Source of the DNA: Pseudomonas avellanae BPIC 631
Lineage (GTDB): Bacteria > Pseudomonadota > Gammaproteobacteria > Pseudomonadales > Pseudomonadaceae
Direction: 5' to 3'
Assembly (NCBI RefSeq): GCF_000444135.1
Contig: NZ_ATDK01000231.1
Span: 1 to 50,136, forward strand
DNA: 50,136 nt
Shown here: piece by piece, positions 7,486-16,702 of the stretch
Numbering within the stretch: the stretch's first letter is position 1
How the letters are laid out: each line of letters opens with the position of its first letter
The notes under the pieces: generated by a model
What the model saw: the letters and a program-made list of their open reading frames with translations, nothing else
What the model was told of the DNA's origin: nothing
The model's database searches: none
Translations under genes and position numbers: made by a program

Positions 7486-8544
7486 TTAAAGCTCCCTGTA
7501 CAGTCGGGCGGGGTTGAAAATGCCCTGCGGGTCGAGCCGGGTCTTGAGGGCCTGGTGATAGCGCAGCAGCGGCGCGGTCAAGGGATGAAAAGGGCTGTCG
7601 TCCCGGCCCTGGCTGTAACAGGTCGCATGCCCGCCGACCGAGGCTGTCATGGCCCGGATGGCGTCGCCGCTGGCTTCGGATTTCAGCCAGCGCTGTGCGC
7701 CGCCCCAGTCGATCAGTTGTTCGCCCGGCAGGTCGAGCACGCCCGTGTCGGCAGGCACACAAACCCGCCACAGCGGGCGAGGGTCGAGAAAGAACGGCAG
7801 GCGCTGTTCGTTCAACTGCTGCCAGTACGTGGCGTCGATCAGTTCGCCGCCGAGTCGCTCGTGCGCGGCTGCCACCGAGCCTTCGCCGCCTTCAAGGCGC
7901 AATCGCAGCACGCGACCGTCGTGGCTGGCAGCGCTGATCGGCATCGGTTGCTGACCCCATTCGGCAAGGCAGGCCAGCGCGCGAGCGCTGTCCATTTCCA
8001 GCGCGATGCTGCTGCACAGACGCGGTTTGGGCAGCACTTTGAGTGACACCTCGGTCAACACGCCAAGGCAGCCGAAACTGCCGGTCAGCAGACGCGAGAC
8101 GTCATAGCCGGCAACGTTTTTCATGACTTCGCCGCCGAAACGCAGGTGCTTGCCCAGGCCGGTGATCAGCCGCGTGCCCAGCACGAAATCACGCACCGAT
8201 CCGCTCCACGGGCGGCGCGGACCCGACAGACCGGCAGCGACCACGCCGCCGAGTGTCGTCGCGCCAATGTCGGGCGGCTCGCATGGCAGCATCTGCCCTG
8301 CGGCGTCCAGCGCCTGCAACACCTCGCTCAGCGGTGTACCGGCGCGGGCAGTGATCACCAGCTCTGTCGGGTCATAGCTGACAATGCCGCGATGCGCGCG
8401 GGTGTCGAGCGGTTCGCCGGTGACCTCACGACCGAGGAATGCCTTGCTGTTGCCGCCCCGGATGCGCAGCGGCGTATTGTCCTGCAGCGCCTGATTGACC
8501 TGTTCGAGCAGCGCCTGGCTGGCGTCCCTGTCCACTGTATTCAT
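7486..8544 (-). CDS. glcE: Glycolate oxidase FAD-binding subunit GlcE
   Basis: 352 residues with an N-terminal PCMH-type FAD-binding domain (LRIRGGNSKAFLGREV, then PPDIGATTLGGVVAAGLSGP and KNVAGYDVSRLLTGSFG). It is shorter than GlcD and lacks the full substrate-binding cap, as is normal for GlcE. Its start codon overlaps the glcD stop as TGATG (8542-8546), a sign of translational coupling. It acts as a subunit of the GlcDEF complex at the inner membrane. Confidence 0.95.
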   Translation of the reverse strand: MNTVDRDASQALLEQVNQALQDNTPLRIRGGNSKAFLGREVTGEPLDTRAHRGIVSYDPTELVITARAGTPLSEVLQALDAAGQMLPCEPPDIGATTLGGVVAAGLSGPRRPWSGSVRDFVLGTRLITGLGKHLRFGGEVMKNVAGYDVSRLLTGSFGCLGVLTEVSLKVLPKPRLCSSIALEMDSARALACLAEWGQQPMPISAASHDGRVLRLRLEGGEGSVAAAHERLGGELIDATYWQQLNEQRLPFFLDPRPLWRVCVPADTGVLDLPGEQLIDWGGAQRWLKSEASGDAIRAMTASVGGHATCYSQGRDDSPFHPLTAPLLRYHQALKTRLDPQGIFNPARLYREL

Positions 8545-10043
8545 CAGAAACGCTCCAGTTCAGGGAAGGGCAACTGGCCTGCGTGGATGTGCATGGCGCC
8601 GAACTCCGCGCAGCGCTGCAGGGTCGGGATGTTCTTGCCGGGGTTGAGCATGCCGCTTTCGTCGAACGCCGCCTTGATGGCATGAAAGAAGGTCAGTTCG
8701 TCGCTGTTGAACTGCGCGCACATCTGATTGATTTTCTCGCGGCCGACGCCGTGTTCGCCGGTGATGCTGCCGCCGACCTCGACACACAGTTCCAGAATCT
8801 TGCCGCCCAGCGCCTCGGCGCGCTGCAGTTCACCCGGCTGATTGGCGTCGAACAGGATCAACGGATGCATGTTGCCATCACCGGCATGAAACACATTGGC
8901 GACGCGCAGGCCGTATTGTCCGGAGAGTTCGCTGATGCCGCGCAGTACCCCCGGCAATGCGCGGCGCGGAATGGTCCCGTCCATGCAGTAGTAATCCGGC
9001 GACAGGCGGCCAACGGCGGGGAAGGCGTTCTTGCGTCCGGCCCAGAAACGCACCCGTTCGGCTTCGTCTTTGGCTTGGCGTACTTCGGTCGCGCCAGCCT
9101 GGGTCAGCACCTCGCGAACCCGCTCGCAATCGGCATGGACATCGGCTTCGACGCCGTCCAGTTCGCATAGCAGAATGGCTTTGGCGTCGACCGGGTAGCC
9201 CGCGTGAATGAAGTCTTCTGCGGCGCGAATCGCCAGGTTGTCCATCATTTCCAGGCCGCCGGGAATAATGCCCGCCGCGATGATATCGGCCACTGCACGG
9301 CCAGCTTTTTCCACCGAATCGAACGCGGCGAGCAACACTTTGGCCACCTGCGGTCGGGGCAGCAGCTTGACCGTGACTTCGGTGATGATCCCGAGCATGC
9401 CTTCGGAGCCGGTGAACAAGGCCAGCAGGTCGAAGCCCGGCGAGTCCAGCGTATCGCTGCCCAGCGTCATGGCTTCGCCTTCGACGGTGAGGATCTCGAC
9501 TTTGAGCAGGTTGTGCACGGTCAGGCCGTATTTGAGGCAGTGCACGCCGCCTGCGTTTTCCGCCACGTTGCCACCGATGGAGCAGGCGATTTGCGACGAA
9601 GGGTCGGGGGCGTAATAAAGCCCGTGAGGCGCAGCCGCCTGGGAAATGGCCAGGTTGCGCACGCCGGGCTGTACCCGCGCGAGCCGCGCGGCCGGGTCGA
9701 TAGCGAGGATCTGGTTGAAGCGCGCCATCACCAGCAGCACACCTTTTTCCAGGGGCAGCGCGCCGCCCGACAAGCCGGTGCCCGCACCTCGGGCAACCAC
9801 TGGCACGCGATGCGCGTGGCACAGCTGCAGCAGCGTCTGCACTTCTTCAAGGTGACGCGGCATTACCACCAGCATCGGCGTGGCGCGGTAAGCCGACAAC
9901 CCGTCGCACTCGTAAGGCCGCAGCTCTTCGGTGCGGTGCAATACGTCCAGGTCGGGCAGTTGGCGTCGCAGCTCATCGAGCAATTGCTGCTTGTCGACAG
10001 CGGGCAGCACGCCGTCAATGCGTTCGTCGTAGAGAATATTCAT
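8544..10043 (-). CDS. glcD: Glycolate oxidase catalytic subunit GlcD (FAD-linked)
   Basis: 499 residues from the ATG at 10043 (MNILYDERIDGVLPAVDKQQ). This start is preferred over an in-frame upstream one at 10142 because it matches the family length and keeps the intergenic region with maiA free. An FAD-binding PCMH domain (VVARGAGTGLSGGALPLEKG, then IACSIGGNVAENAGGVHCLK) is followed by the FAD-oxidase C-terminal domain (NVFHAGDGNMHPLILFDANQ and GSITGEHGVGREK). It is the first gene of glcDEFGB, divergent from maiA. The regulator glcC, often next to glcD, is not in the window. Confidence 0.96.
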   Translation of the reverse strand: MNILYDERIDGVLPAVDKQQLLDELRRQLPDLDVLHRTEELRPYECDGLSAYRATPMLVVMPRHLEEVQTLLQLCHAHRVPVVARGAGTGLSGGALPLEKGVLLVMARFNQILAIDPAARLARVQPGVRNLAISQAAAPHGLYYAPDPSSQIACSIGGNVAENAGGVHCLKYGLTVHNLLKVEILTVEGEAMTLGSDTLDSPGFDLLALFTGSEGMLGIITEVTVKLLPRPQVAKVLLAAFDSVEKAGRAVADIIAAGIIPGGLEMMDNLAIRAAEDFIHAGYPVDAKAILLCELDGVEADVHADCERVREVLTQAGATEVRQAKDEAERVRFWAGRKNAFPAVGRLSPDYYCMDGTIPRRALPGVLRGISELSGQYGLRVANVFHAGDGNMHPLILFDANQPGELQRAEALGGKILELCVEVGGSITGEHGVGREKINQMCAQFNSDELTFFHAIKAAFDESGMLNPGKNIPTLQRCAEFGAMHIHAGQLPFPELERF

Positions 10044-10133
10044 CAGGCCACCCAGCATTGTTTTTATCGGGTTAACGCATCGTAGCTCATTCGGTGCAAG
10101 GCTTGAGTTGACAGGTGAGGGCGGATCGCGCAA

Positions 10134-10150
10134 TTTACGCATTGCGTAAT
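10134..10150. promoter_or_regulatory. Putative HmgR operator upstream of maiA
   Basis: TTTACG-CATTG-CGTAAT is a 17-bp near-palindrome 55 bp before the chosen maiA start. It has the same 6-5-6 architecture and nearly the same half-sites as the palindrome in front of hmgA (13209-13225). From known biology, an IclR-type HmgR represses hmg genes through a 17-bp palindrome in P. putida. That this copy is bound is an inference. Confidence 0.65.
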
Positions 10151-10204
10151 GCGGTTACAAAAATAACAACAGGCAATGTTCCGTGCGTTGAGCAGGCGAC
10201 TTCC

Positions 10205-10840
10205 GTGGACCTATTCACTTATTACCGTTCGACATCCAGCTACCGCGTGCGCATCGCGCTGGCCCTCAAAGGGCTGGAGTACACCGCGATCCCGGTCAAC
10301 CTGCTGCTTGGTGGCGGTGAGCAGCGCACACCCGGCTACAAGGCCGTCAACCCGCAGGGCAGGGTGCCTGCATTGAGGCTCGACGATGGCGGGGTCATCA
10401 CGCAGTCACTGGCGATCATTGAATACCTGGAAGAGCGCTATCCACAGCCAGCACTGTTGGCAGAGGACCTTGTGCAGCGCGCTCGCCAACGGGCAGTGGC
10501 GGCGTTGATCGGCTGTGACATCCATCCGTTGCACAACGTTTCGGTGCTCGATCGGTTGCGTGGTCTGGGCCATGATGAGCCGGTTATTCTCGCCTGGATC
10601 GGTCACTGGATCGGCGAAGGCCTGCAGGCCGTCGAGCAGTTGATAGCTGAGGATGGTTTCTGCTTGGGTGCCAGCCCGGGCCTGGCGGATATTTACCTGT
10701 TACCCCAGTTGTACGCAGCCCATCGCTATAACGTGGACCTGAGTGCGTACCCGCGTATTCAGCGAGTCGAACGCCTGGCGTTGCAATACCCGGCCTTTCA
10801 ACGGGCACATCCTGATGCACAACCGGACAAGCCGGAGTAG
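10205..10840 (+). CDS. maiA: Maleylacetoacetate isomerase (GST fold)
   Basis: 211 residues from a GTG at 10205 (VDLFTYYRSTSSYRVRIALA). An in-frame ATG at 10115 would add 30 residues unlike the family and would place the operator inside the gene. The N-terminal thioredoxin-like domain carries the SSxRVRIALALKG glutathione-binding segment and VNPQGRVPALRLDDG; the C-terminal helical domain contains CDIHPLHN and LGASPGLADIYLLPQLYAA. It isomerises maleylacetoacetate to fumarylacetoacetate, the step between HmgA and fumarylacetoacetase. It is separated from hmgAB but shares their putative operator and lies 142 bp upstream of hpd. Confidence 0.93.
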   Translation: MDLFTYYRSTSSYRVRIALALKGLEYTAIPVNLLLGGGEQRTPGYKAVNPQGRVPALRLDDGGVITQSLAIIEYLEERYPQPALLAEDLVQRARQRAVAALIGCDIHPLHNVSVLDRLRGLGHDEPVILAWIGHWIGEGLQAVEQLIAEDGFCLGASPGLADIYLLPQLYAAHRYNVDLSAYPRIQRVERLALQYPAFQRAHPDAQPDKPE

Positions 10841-10982
10841 GCTGCCCTCATGAAGCATTTTGGTCTGCAACTCATCTTTGGTGACTTCCTCGCGCGCAGC
10901 GTGCGAGGAATTCCGTGTGCGCCGCCCGCAGGACAGTGATCGCGTCGATTGCTCACTCTCACTTTCCTGCAAGGAGCCAGTC

Positions 10983-12074
10983 ATGGCTGATCTCAACGAA
11001 GCTGACAAGTACAAAAACCCGATGGGCCTGATGGGCTTTGAATTCATCGAATTCGCCTCACCGACCCCCAATAGCCTTGAGCCCGTCTTCCTGATGATGG
11101 GCTTCACCAAGGTCGCGACCCACCGTTCCAAGGACGTGACCCTGTATCGCCAGGGCGCGATCAACCTGATCCTCAACAACGAGCCGCACAGCCTGGCGTC
11201 GTATTTCGCGGCCGAGCACGGGCCTTCGGTGTGCGGCATGGCGTTCCGCGTCAAGGACGAGCAGCACGCCTATAACCGGGCACTGGAACTGGGTGCGCAG
11301 CCGCTGGAGATTGCCACTGGCCCCATGGAATTGCGCTTGCCTGCCATCAAGGGTATTGGCGGTGCGCCGTTGTACCTCATCGACCGGTTTGGCGAAGGCA
11401 CGTCGATCTACGACATCGATTTCAACTTTATTGAAGGTGTTGACCGTCATCCGGTCGGCGCGGGCTTGAAATTCATCGATCACCTGACCCATAACGTGTA
11501 TCGCGGGCGCATGGCGTACTGGGCGAATTTCTATGAAAAGCTATTCAACTTCCGCGAACTGCGCTACTTCGACATCAAGGGCGAATACACCGGCCTGACG
11601 TCCAAGGCCATGACCGCGCCGGATGGCATGATCCGCATCCCGCTGAACGAAGAGTCGTCCAAGGGCGCAGGGCAGATCGAAGAGTTCCTGATGCAGTTCA
11701 ACGGTGAAGGCATCCAGCACGTGGCGTTCTTCACCGATGACCTGATCAAGACCTGGGATGCGCTGAAAGCCACCGGCATGCGCTTCATGACCGCACCGCC
11801 GGACACCTACTACGAAATGCTCCAGGGCCGTTTGCCTGATCACGGCGAGCCGGAAACCGAACTCAAGTCGCGCGGCATCCTCCTGGACGGCTCATCGGAA
11901 GGCGGCGAGCGTCGGCTGCTGTTGCAGATATTCTCCGCCACCCTGATGGGGCCGGTGTTCTTCGAGTTCATCCAGCGCAAGGGCGACGACGGTTTTGGCG
12001 AAGGCAACTTCAAGGCGCTGTTCGAATCCATCGAGCGCGACCAGATCCAGCGCGGCGTGCTGACGCCGGATTGA
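10983..12074 (+). CDS. hpd: 4-hydroxyphenylpyruvate dioxygenase
   Basis: 363 residues from the ATG at 10983, preceded by CAAGGAGCCAGTC, a good ribosome-binding site. It has two VOC domains. The iron ligands can be placed as His167 (FIDHLTHN), His246 (GIQHVAFF) and Glu328 ([10 protein letters not shown]), matching the two-His-one-carboxylate site. It converts 4-hydroxyphenylpyruvate to homogentisate, feeding HmgA. It may also supply homogentisate for pyomelanin when HmgA is low. The HmgR-type palindrome was not seen directly upstream, so it may be read from the maiA promoter or its own. Confidence 0.97.
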   Translation: MADLNEADKYKNPMGLMGFEFIEFASPTPNSLEPVFLMMGFTKVATHRSKDVTLYRQGAINLILNNEPHSLASYFAAEHGPSVCGMAFRVKDEQHAYNRALELGAQPLEIATGPMELRLPAIKGIGGAPLYLIDRFGEGTSIYDIDFNFIEGVDRHPVGAGLKFIDHLTHNVYRGRMAYWANFYEKLFNFRELRYFDIKGEYTGLTSKAMTAPDGMIRIPLNEESSKGAGQIEEFLMQFNGEGIQHVAFFTDDLIKTWDALKATGMRFMTAPPDTYYEMLQGRLPDHGEPETELKSRGILLDGSSEGGERRLLLQIFSATLMGPVFFEFIQRKGDDGFGEGNFKALFESIERDQIQRGVLTPD

Positions 12075-12114
12075 CTGACTTACTTGTGCCGATGAGTCCA
12101 GAAAGTTGAGTTCC

Positions 12115-12310
12115 TGCAGGAGCAGACCGGGCAACGCTTCGCTTGTCCGCGATCTGCCGGGAACCGGCAGCAAACCCGGCTGCCTCGGTGTACCAGACAC
12201 AGCCGAGGTCGCCGGTTCCAGGGCTGCTTTGCAGCCCATCGCAGCCGTCGTCACCTCCTGAAGCTCCCACGCCCTCCGGGCAGAAGCCCTGTTCTCCACG
12301 CCCAACGAGA
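12115..12310. repeat. Long REP/BIME-type intergenic repeat, copy 1
   Basis: Sequence starting GGAGCAGACCGGGCAACGCTTCGC and ending around GGGCAGAAGCCCTGTTCTC closely resembles 18918-19122, with blocks such as ACGCTTCGCTTGTCCGCGA, the CCGAGGTC-CCGG block and CTCCCACGCCCT-CGGGCAGAAGCC shared. It contains several inverted repeats (CTGCCGGGAACCGGCAG; CCTCGGTGT and ACAGCCGAGG). No gene is evident in 12075-12360. Confidence 0.75.
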
Positions 12311-12360
12311 CTCAGGCATGACAATGATCGCCAGAACCAAGGGGCGAGAACGGTCGTGAC

Positions 12361-13158
12361 TCAGCTGCGCAAGTGGTTGCCCCCCATACGCTCACTGATC
12401 GCGGTCGCTGTTTCCAAAAGACGTCGCGCCGCCTGACCCTGCGCCTCATCGTTCAACACCGACCCCGGCCCGACCACGGTGATCACGCCCACCAGCTTGT
12501 TGCCCATCGCAAACAGCGGCGAGGACGCTGCATTGATGCCCGGCATCAGCATGCCCTGAATCTGATGCACGCCAGTACTGCGGATCTGCTTGATGTGGCG
12601 CTCGACCTCGTGCAACTGATCAGCACTCAGACGAGGCGTCTCCTGCTCGCGCAGCAGCGCCGTTTCACCCTGAGCCAGAAAGCTGTCGAACACCAGGCCG
12701 GTAGACGAGCTGAGCAACGGCAGCACCGAGCCGATTTGTGTCACCAGCGTCACCGCGCCCATCGACGGCTCGACATACACCACCGTCGGGCCTTTGTTGC
12801 CCCACACGGCCAAAAAGCAGGTCTGATCGAGTTCGTCACGCAGGCTGGCCAGCCACGGCGCCGACACTTTCAGCACGTCCAGCTTGCCCAGCGACGCCAA
12901 CCCGACCTGCAGCGCCTCGCGGCCCAGCCCGTAATGGTTGTTGACGGCGTCCTGCTCGGCAAAGCCGCTGGCGATCAACGCCTGCAGGTAGCGATGGACT
13001 TTGCTGGGCGGCATGCCCAGATGTTCGGCCAGCTTTGACAGGGACGTGGAGGGCGACAGTTCAGCGAGCGCCTTGAGCACGCCCAGGCCGACTTCGGCAG
13101 CCTGAACCTTCTGCTGGCGTCCGCCTGCCGGGCTTTCGGTTTCTTGAGTCATGGTCAT
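12361..13158 (-). CDS. hmgR: IclR-family repressor of homogentisate genes (HmgR)
   Basis: 265 residues. An N-terminal winged helix-turn-helix (SLSKLAEHLGMPPSKVHRYL, residues about 40-60) is followed by an IclR effector-binding domain (LGREALQVGLASLGKLDVL; GPTVVYVEPSMGAVTLVTQ; SSPLFAMGNKLVGVITVVG). It is divergent from hmgA with 122 bp between starts, and a 17-bp palindrome lies in that gap. By analogy with P. putida HmgR, homogentisate would be the inducer. The assignment to HmgR rests on this context plus the family. Confidence 0.88.
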   Translation of the reverse strand: MTMTQETESPAGGRQQKVQAAEVGLGVLKALAELSPSTSLSKLAEHLGMPPSKVHRYLQALIASGFAEQDAVNNHYGLGREALQVGLASLGKLDVLKVSAPWLASLRDELDQTCFLAVWGNKGPTVVYVEPSMGAVTLVTQIGSVLPLLSSSTGLVFDSFLAQGETALLREQETPRLSADQLHEVERHIKQIRSTGVHQIQGMLMPGINAASSPLFAMGNKLVGVITVVGPGSVLNDEAQGQAARRLLETATAISERMGGNHLRS

Positions 13159-13208
13159 GCGCCCGTCTGGAGAGGCAGCTTTATAGCTTGACCGGCTTTC
13201 AAACTCAA

Positions 13209-13225
13209 ATTACGTTATGCGTAAT
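13209..13225. promoter_or_regulatory. Putative HmgR operator upstream of hmgA
   Basis: ATTACG-TTATG-CGTAAT is a perfect 6-bp inverted repeat with a 5-bp spacer, 17 bp in total. It lies 50 bp after the hmgR start codon and 55 bp before the hmgA ATG, the expected place for a divergent operator. The same pattern stands 55 bp before maiA. Confidence 0.75.
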
Positions 13226-13280
13226 TGTTTTACGATGTTTCATTTATTGCTGTGTGACCCAATAACAACAAGAGGTCCAG

Positions 13281-14585
13281 ATGGCTATTCATTCCAGTTT
13301 CGACGCATTGGCCTGTCAATCGGGCTTCGCCAACCAGTTCAGCAGCGAGGCGCTGCCTGGCGCCCTGCCGATCGGCCAGAACTCGCCCCAGAAACACCCG
13401 CTGGGCCTGTATGCCGAGCAGTTCTCAGGGACCGCTTTCACTGTCGCCCGCAGCGACGCCCGACGGACCTGGCTGTACCGCATCAAACCGTCGGCGGCTC
13501 ATCCGCGCTATCAACGCATGGACCGGCAAATCACTGGCCGTGAACAAGGCCCGATCAACCCCAATCGACTGCGTTGGAACGCGTTTGATATCCCGGCCGA
13601 GCCTGTCGATTTCATTGACGGGCTGATTGCGCTGGCCAGCACTTCAGCGGCAGATCAGGCCGAGGGCGTCAGCGTTTATGTATACGCAGCCAATACGTCG
13701 ATGCAGCGCGCGTTTTTCAGCGCTGACGGAGAATGGCTGATCGTGCCGCAACAGGGGCGACTCAGAGTCGTCACCGAGCTGGGTGTGCTGGACATCGGCC
13801 CGCTGGAAATCGCTGTGCTGCCGCGCGGCCTGAAATTCAGCGTGCAACTGCTCGACGGCAGCGCTCGGGGTTACCTGTGCGAGAACCACGGCTGCGCCCT
13901 GCGCCTGCCGGAACTGGGACCGATCGGCAGTAATGGTCTGGCCAACCCGCGTGATTTTCTAACGCCCGTGGCCTGGTTTGAAGAGCGTGACGAGCCTGTG
14001 CAACTGGTGCAGAAATTTCTCGGCGAACTGTGGACGACGCAACTGGAACACTCGCCGTTCGATGTGGTGGGCTGGCACGGCAACAACGTGCCGTACACGT
14101 ACGATCTGCGGCGTTTCAATACCATTGGTACGGTCAGCTACGATCACCCCGACCCGTCGATCTTCACCGTGCTGACCTCTCCAGGTGCCGTCCACGGGCA
14201 GGCCAACATTGATTTCGTGATCTTCCCGCCACGCTGGATGGTCGCTGAAAATACCTTCCGGCCGCCGTGGTTTCATCGCAACCTGATGAACGAATTCATG
14301 GGCCTGATCGACGGTGCTTACGACGCCAAGGCCGAGGGCTTCATGCCGGGTGGCTCGTCGCTGCACAACTGCATGAGCGCCCACGGCCCGGATAATGTCA
14401 CCGCGGAAAAAGCCATCGCTGCCGACCTGAAACCGCACAAGATCGAAAACACCATGGCGTTCATGTTCGAGACCGGCAAAGTGCTGCGCCCCAGCCTGCA
14501 TGCGCTGGCGTGCCCGCAGTTGCAGGCCGATTACGATGCCTGCTGGAACGGCATGGCCAGAACTTTCAACAAGGAATCATTCTGA
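13281..14585 (+). CDS. hmgA: Homogentisate 1,2-dioxygenase
   Basis: 434 residues, the family's standard length, with an ATG preceded by CAACAAGAGGTCCAG. It opens the ring of homogentisate to maleylacetoacetate using Fe(II). Motifs are [20 protein letters not shown] near the N-terminus, [17 protein letters not shown], and [20 protein letters not shown] with the following NEFMG and [10 protein letters not shown] that supply the His/Glu iron ligands. The stop overlaps the next start as TGATG, so hmgA and hmgB are translationally coupled. Loss of this gene usually gives brown pyomelanin; here it looks intact. Confidence 0.97.
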   Translation: MAIHSSFDALACQSGFANQFSSEALPGALPIGQNSPQKHPLGLYAEQFSGTAFTVARSDARRTWLYRIKPSAAHPRYQRMDRQITGREQGPINPNRLRWNAFDIPAEPVDFIDGLIALASTSAADQAEGVSVYVYAANTSMQRAFFSADGEWLIVPQQGRLRVVTELGVLDIGPLEIAVLPRGLKFSVQLLDGSARGYLCENHGCALRLPELGPIGSNGLANPRDFLTPVAWFEERDEPVQLVQKFLGELWTTQLEHSPFDVVGWHGNNVPYTYDLRRFNTIGTVSYDHPDPSIFTVLTSPGAVHGQANIDFVIFPPRWMVAENTFRPPWFHRNLMNEFMGLIDGAYDAKAEGFMPGGSSLHNCMSAHGPDNVTAEKAIAADLKPHKIENTMAFMFETGKVLRPSLHALACPQLQADYDACWNGMARTFNKESF

Positions 14586-15880
14586 TGAGCGCCTCTTCAC
14601 ATCGCCGCAGCTGGGTCGCGTCGGCCAATGGTCACGCCGATTTTCCGCTGCAGAACCTGCCGCTGGGTGTGTTCAGCCACGGTGACACCGGCCTACGCGG
14701 CGGCGTGGCCATCGGCGAGCTGATTGTTGATCTGCGTGCAGCGTTGGCCGCCGGGTTCTTTCAGGGCCCGGCTGCGCAAGCGGCCGAGGTCGCCAGCCGC
14801 GATCAGCTCAATGATTTCTTCGCGTTGGGCGCGGCAGCCCGGCAGGCATTGCGCACCGCTTTGTTACAACTGCTGGATGAAAACAGCCCGCAACACGATC
14901 TTCTGCAAGCCACAACCGGCGTGCTGCTACCCATGAGCGAGTGCACGATGCACCTGCCGGCGCAGGTCGGTGACTACACCGATTTCTATGTGGGCATTCA
15001 CCATGCGCTGAATGTCGGCAAGCTGTTCCGCCCGGACAACCCCTTGCTGCCCAACTACAAGTACGTGCCCATCGGCTATCACGGCCGGGCTTCGACCCTG
15101 TGCATTTCCGGCACACCCATCAGACGGCCCAACGGCCAGACCCTGGCGCCCGGTCAGGACGCCCCGGCCCTGGGCTCTTGCAAACGACTGGATTACGAGC
15201 TGGAGCTGGGCGTATGGATCGGGCCAGGCAACGCGCAGGGCGACGCCATCGGCATTGATCGCGCAGCCGAGCACATCGCCGGTTTTTGCCTGCTCAACGA
15301 CTGGTCGGCGCGTGACATTCAGGCCTGGGAATACCAGCCGCTGGGCCCGTTTCTGTCCAAGAGTTTCGCCACTACGATTTCGCCCTGGGTGATCACCGCC
15401 GAAGCCCTCGAACCGTTTCGCAGCCCTCAGCCGCCGCGACCGGAGGGCGATCCGCAGCCGCTGCCGTACCTGTCTGACCAGAACGATCAACTGCGCGGGG
15501 CGCTGGACATCGAGCTGGAGGTCTTGCTGCTTACCAAACGGATGAAAACCCAGAGGCTGGCGCCTCATCGACTGGGCTTGAGCAACTCATTGAACATGTA
15601 CTGGACCGTCGCGCAGATGGTTGCGCATCACAGCGTCAACGGCTGCAAGCTGCAAGCGGGCGATCTGCTCGGCACCGGCACGTTGTCCGGCCCCCAGGCG
15701 GGCCAGTTCGGCAGCCTGCTGGAAATGACCGAGGGCGGCAAACAGTCCGTGACGTTACCCGGTGGTGAAACACGAACGTTTCTGGAGAACGGCGACGAGG
15801 TGATTCTGCGTGCCCGGTGTCATCGCGAAGGGCAGGTATCGATTGGCTTTGGCGAGTGCCGGGGCAGGGTGACGGGTTGA
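14585..15880 (+). CDS. hmgB: Fumarylacetoacetase
   Basis: 431 residues from the ATG at 14585, which overlaps the hmgA stop; an upstream in-frame ATG at 14510 lies inside hmgA and is rejected. It hydrolyses fumarylacetoacetate to fumarate and acetoacetate, the last step of tyrosine breakdown. Active-site features are DYTDFYVGIHHALNVGKLFR (metal Asp and catalytic His), LDYELELGVWIGPGN (metal Glu pair) and LLNDWSARDIQAWEYQPLGP (metal Asp). It is also called fahA. It ends 12 bp before the convergent TetR gene. Confidence 0.96.
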   Translation: MSASSHRRSWVASANGHADFPLQNLPLGVFSHGDTGLRGGVAIGELIVDLRAALAAGFFQGPAAQAAEVASRDQLNDFFALGAAARQALRTALLQLLDENSPQHDLLQATTGVLLPMSECTMHLPAQVGDYTDFYVGIHHALNVGKLFRPDNPLLPNYKYVPIGYHGRASTLCISGTPIRRPNGQTLAPGQDAPALGSCKRLDYELELGVWIGPGNAQGDAIGIDRAAEHIAGFCLLNDWSARDIQAWEYQPLGPFLSKSFATTISPWVITAEALEPFRSPQPPRPEGDPQPLPYLSDQNDQLRGALDIELEVLLLTKRMKTQRLAPHRLGLSNSLNMYWTVAQMVAHHSVNGCKLQAGDLLGTGTLSGPQAGQFGSLLEMTEGGKQSVTLPGGETRTFLENGDEVILRARCHREGQVSIGFGECRGRVTG

Positions 15881-15892
15881 GCGATTGCTCGG

Positions 15893-16507
15893 TCAACCGG
15901 GTATTTCGTACCAGCCGAGGAACATGTTCAGGGCTGACTCGACCACATTGCTCTGTTCTTGCGGGGTGAGCAATGCGGCATTGAAGGTCACTTGCGGCCA
16001 GAACGCGAACGACTTGAGCAGGGCGTGCATCTGCGTCGCTGCAAAGCCTGGATCGACCGCTTTCAGGCGGCCGTCCTTTTGCGCGGCGCGAATCCAGGCG
16101 CTGAAGGTTTCTTCGCGCTCGTTGATGCGTGCCATCCACACCTGAGCACGTTCCGGCGAGTGTATCGTGGCACCTACCACTACCCGCGCAAGGTCCAGAA
16201 AACTGCTGTCAGTGAGGTTGCGTATTTTGCCCCAGAGCAATTCCAGCAGTTGCTCGCGCAGGCCGACGTGCGGGCGATAAACCACCTCCGATTGCGGCGG
16301 AGCGCAGTTCCACAGGCGCTGAAGCATTTCGGCGAACAGTTCTTCCTTGCTGGGAAAGTGGTTGTACACCGTGCGTTTGGAAACCTGTGCCCGTGCGGCG
16401 ATACGGTCCATGCTGGTGATCTCGAAACCACGATCGCCAAACTCGGCAATGGCCGCCTGGACGATGGACTCGCGTTTCTGATCGGTGAGGCGCATGGGTT
16501 CGGTCAT
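15893..16507 (-). CDS. TetR/AcrR-family regulator
   Basis: 204 residues. The N-terminal TetR DNA-binding domain is clear (RESIVQAAIAEFGDRGFEIT, then AARAQVSKRTVYNHFPSKEE, residues about 12-60). The C-terminal ligand domain resembles the TetR_C_AefR-type group (ARVVVGATIHSPERAQVWMA). It is divergent from the metallo-beta-lactamase-fold gene at 16703, with an imperfect palindrome between them, so it probably represses that gene and itself. The ligand is unknown. Confidence 0.92.
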   Translation of the reverse strand: MTEPMRLTDQKRESIVQAAIAEFGDRGFEITSMDRIAARAQVSKRTVYNHFPSKEELFAEMLQRLWNCAPPQSEVVYRPHVGLREQLLELLWGKIRNLTDSSFLDLARVVVGATIHSPERAQVWMARINEREETFSAWIRAAQKDGRLKAVDPGFAATQMHALLKSFAFWPQVTFNAALLTPQEQSNVVESALNMFLGWYEIPG

Positions 16508-16584
16508 AGGTTCGCTTCAAACGTGTGTTTAGAGAAAATTACACTCGGCAGTTTACTTGTCGCCAAGGATCATGCAAGCTTAAA

Positions 16585-16599
16585 ACTATACCGTGTAGT
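16585..16599. promoter_or_regulatory. Putative TetR operator
   Basis: ACTATAC-C-GTGTAGT is a 7-1-7 inverted repeat with one mismatch in the gap between the divergent TetR and hydrolase genes. Related TTTACAC-like pieces nearby (16539-16558) could form a second half-site. Its position fits an autoregulatory operator, but no binding data are implied. Confidence 0.45.
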
Positions 16600-16702
16600 G
16601 TAAAACACTGTTACATATTTTTCATCGGACATCCTGCAACGGGATTCACGTACAAAGTATGCACGGCTGGAGCCTCAACCTGTCCCCAGGAGTCAGCAAA
16701 TC

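Noticed and set aside
6430..8046. 538-codon open frame on the plus strand
   Set aside because: Antisense to glcF and glcE, whose Fe-S and FAD motifs are clear; the long frame is a by-product of high GC content.
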